Below are positions 5,149 to 5,322 of a stretch of DNA of 5,322 nucleotides, piece by piece. Each line of letters opens with the position of its first letter. Positions within the stretch are counted from its first letter, which is position 1. The translations under genes and the position numbers were made by a program. The notes below the pieces were generated by a model. It was not told the origin of the DNA and did not search any database. It was given only the letters and a program-made list of their open reading frames with translations. The stretch comes from Chloroflexota bacterium (GTDB lineage: Bacteria > Chloroflexota > Anaerolineae > Anaerolineales > UBA11858), in the NCBI GenBank assembly GCA_030666985.1, contig DAOUWT010000196.1:1-5322 (forward strand). The letters run 5' to 3'.

Positions 5149-5322
5149 GGGAGCACTCAAAGGTTGTTGGAAAAACACGCCCCCTCCCTACCTCCCCCAA
5201 ATGCGACGAGAAGATGTCGAATTTAGGGGAGGCCCCTCTTGCATCCCCCCAAATTCCGTGTTTTTTGGCATTTGGGGGGACTGAGGGGGGCAGAAATTAA
5301 CCAACAACTTTTTAGCACTCCC
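5149..5322 (+). mobile_element. MITE-like repeat element, right copy (apparently complete, 174 bp)
   Basis: The element begins GGGAGCACTCAAAGG and ends TTTTTAGCACTCCC. Its outer 22 nt on each side are imperfect inverted repeats matching at 18 of 22 positions, including the inner eight (GTTGTTGG). Between them are a C-rich stretch, two stem-loops (5191-5232 and 5245-5279) and a G-rich tail. The window stops exactly at the end of the terminal repeat, so a target-site duplication cannot be tested on that side. No transposase is encoded, so movement would need an enzyme supplied elsewhere. I do not recognise the parent insertion-sequence family. The second copy at 1-141 is inverted relative to this one, so both GGGAGCACTC ends face inward towards the three genes. 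Confidence 0.72.

Noticed and set aside
1..5322. Autonomous composite transposon
   Set aside because: No transposase or recombinase is encoded, and the outer end of the left copy is not visible; kept only as a hypothesis in the findings.

Overview
The window looks like a piece of a Chloroflexota genome, probably Anaerolineae-like. Two of the three genes encode lipoproteins with the Thr/Pro-rich linkers and the VAATLAATL-type N-terminal stretch common in that group, and the first lipoprotein carries repeated QYFEN-type modules that I associate with that phylum. The assignment rests on protein style only and is an inference.

Layout. Positions 1-141 and 5149-5322 are two copies, in opposite orientation, of a short non-coding repeat element. 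The right copy appears complete at 174 bp: it has imperfect 22-bp terminal inverted repeats (18 of 22 positions match) and two strong internal hairpins that share a CCCCAAAT / ATTTGGGG core. The left copy is cut by the window edge. Over the shared 141/142 bp the copies differ only in a 7-8 nt spacer between the hairpins. Between them lie three protein genes. A GTG-started lipoprotein of 491 aa (381-1856, +) has four degenerate repeat modules, a Pro/Thr linker and a C-terminal beta-sandwich-like domain. A 468-aa lipoprotein (2088-3494, +) carries a TolB/WD40-like beta-propeller. Convergent to these is a 438-aa NfeD-family membrane-bound ClpP-class serine protease (3621-4937, -).

The genes do not form an obvious operon. 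Gene 1 has its own recognisable promoter. The 231-bp gap before gene 2 holds hairpins and a period-7 repeat, and gene 3 faces the other way behind its own candidate -10 box. All three products are predicted to be exported or membrane-bound, so the window has an envelope theme, but no shared pathway can be shown.

The most notable signal is non-coding. Every gap around the genes contains palindromes, and three of them (before gene 2, after gene 2, before gene 3) hold heptamer-periodic repeats; two of these use the same GTGTTGC/GCAACAC unit. With the mirrored elements at both ends, this is a short-repeat-rich region rather than a clear new enzymatic or defence system. No transposase, integrase, CRISPR array, tRNA or rRNA is present.
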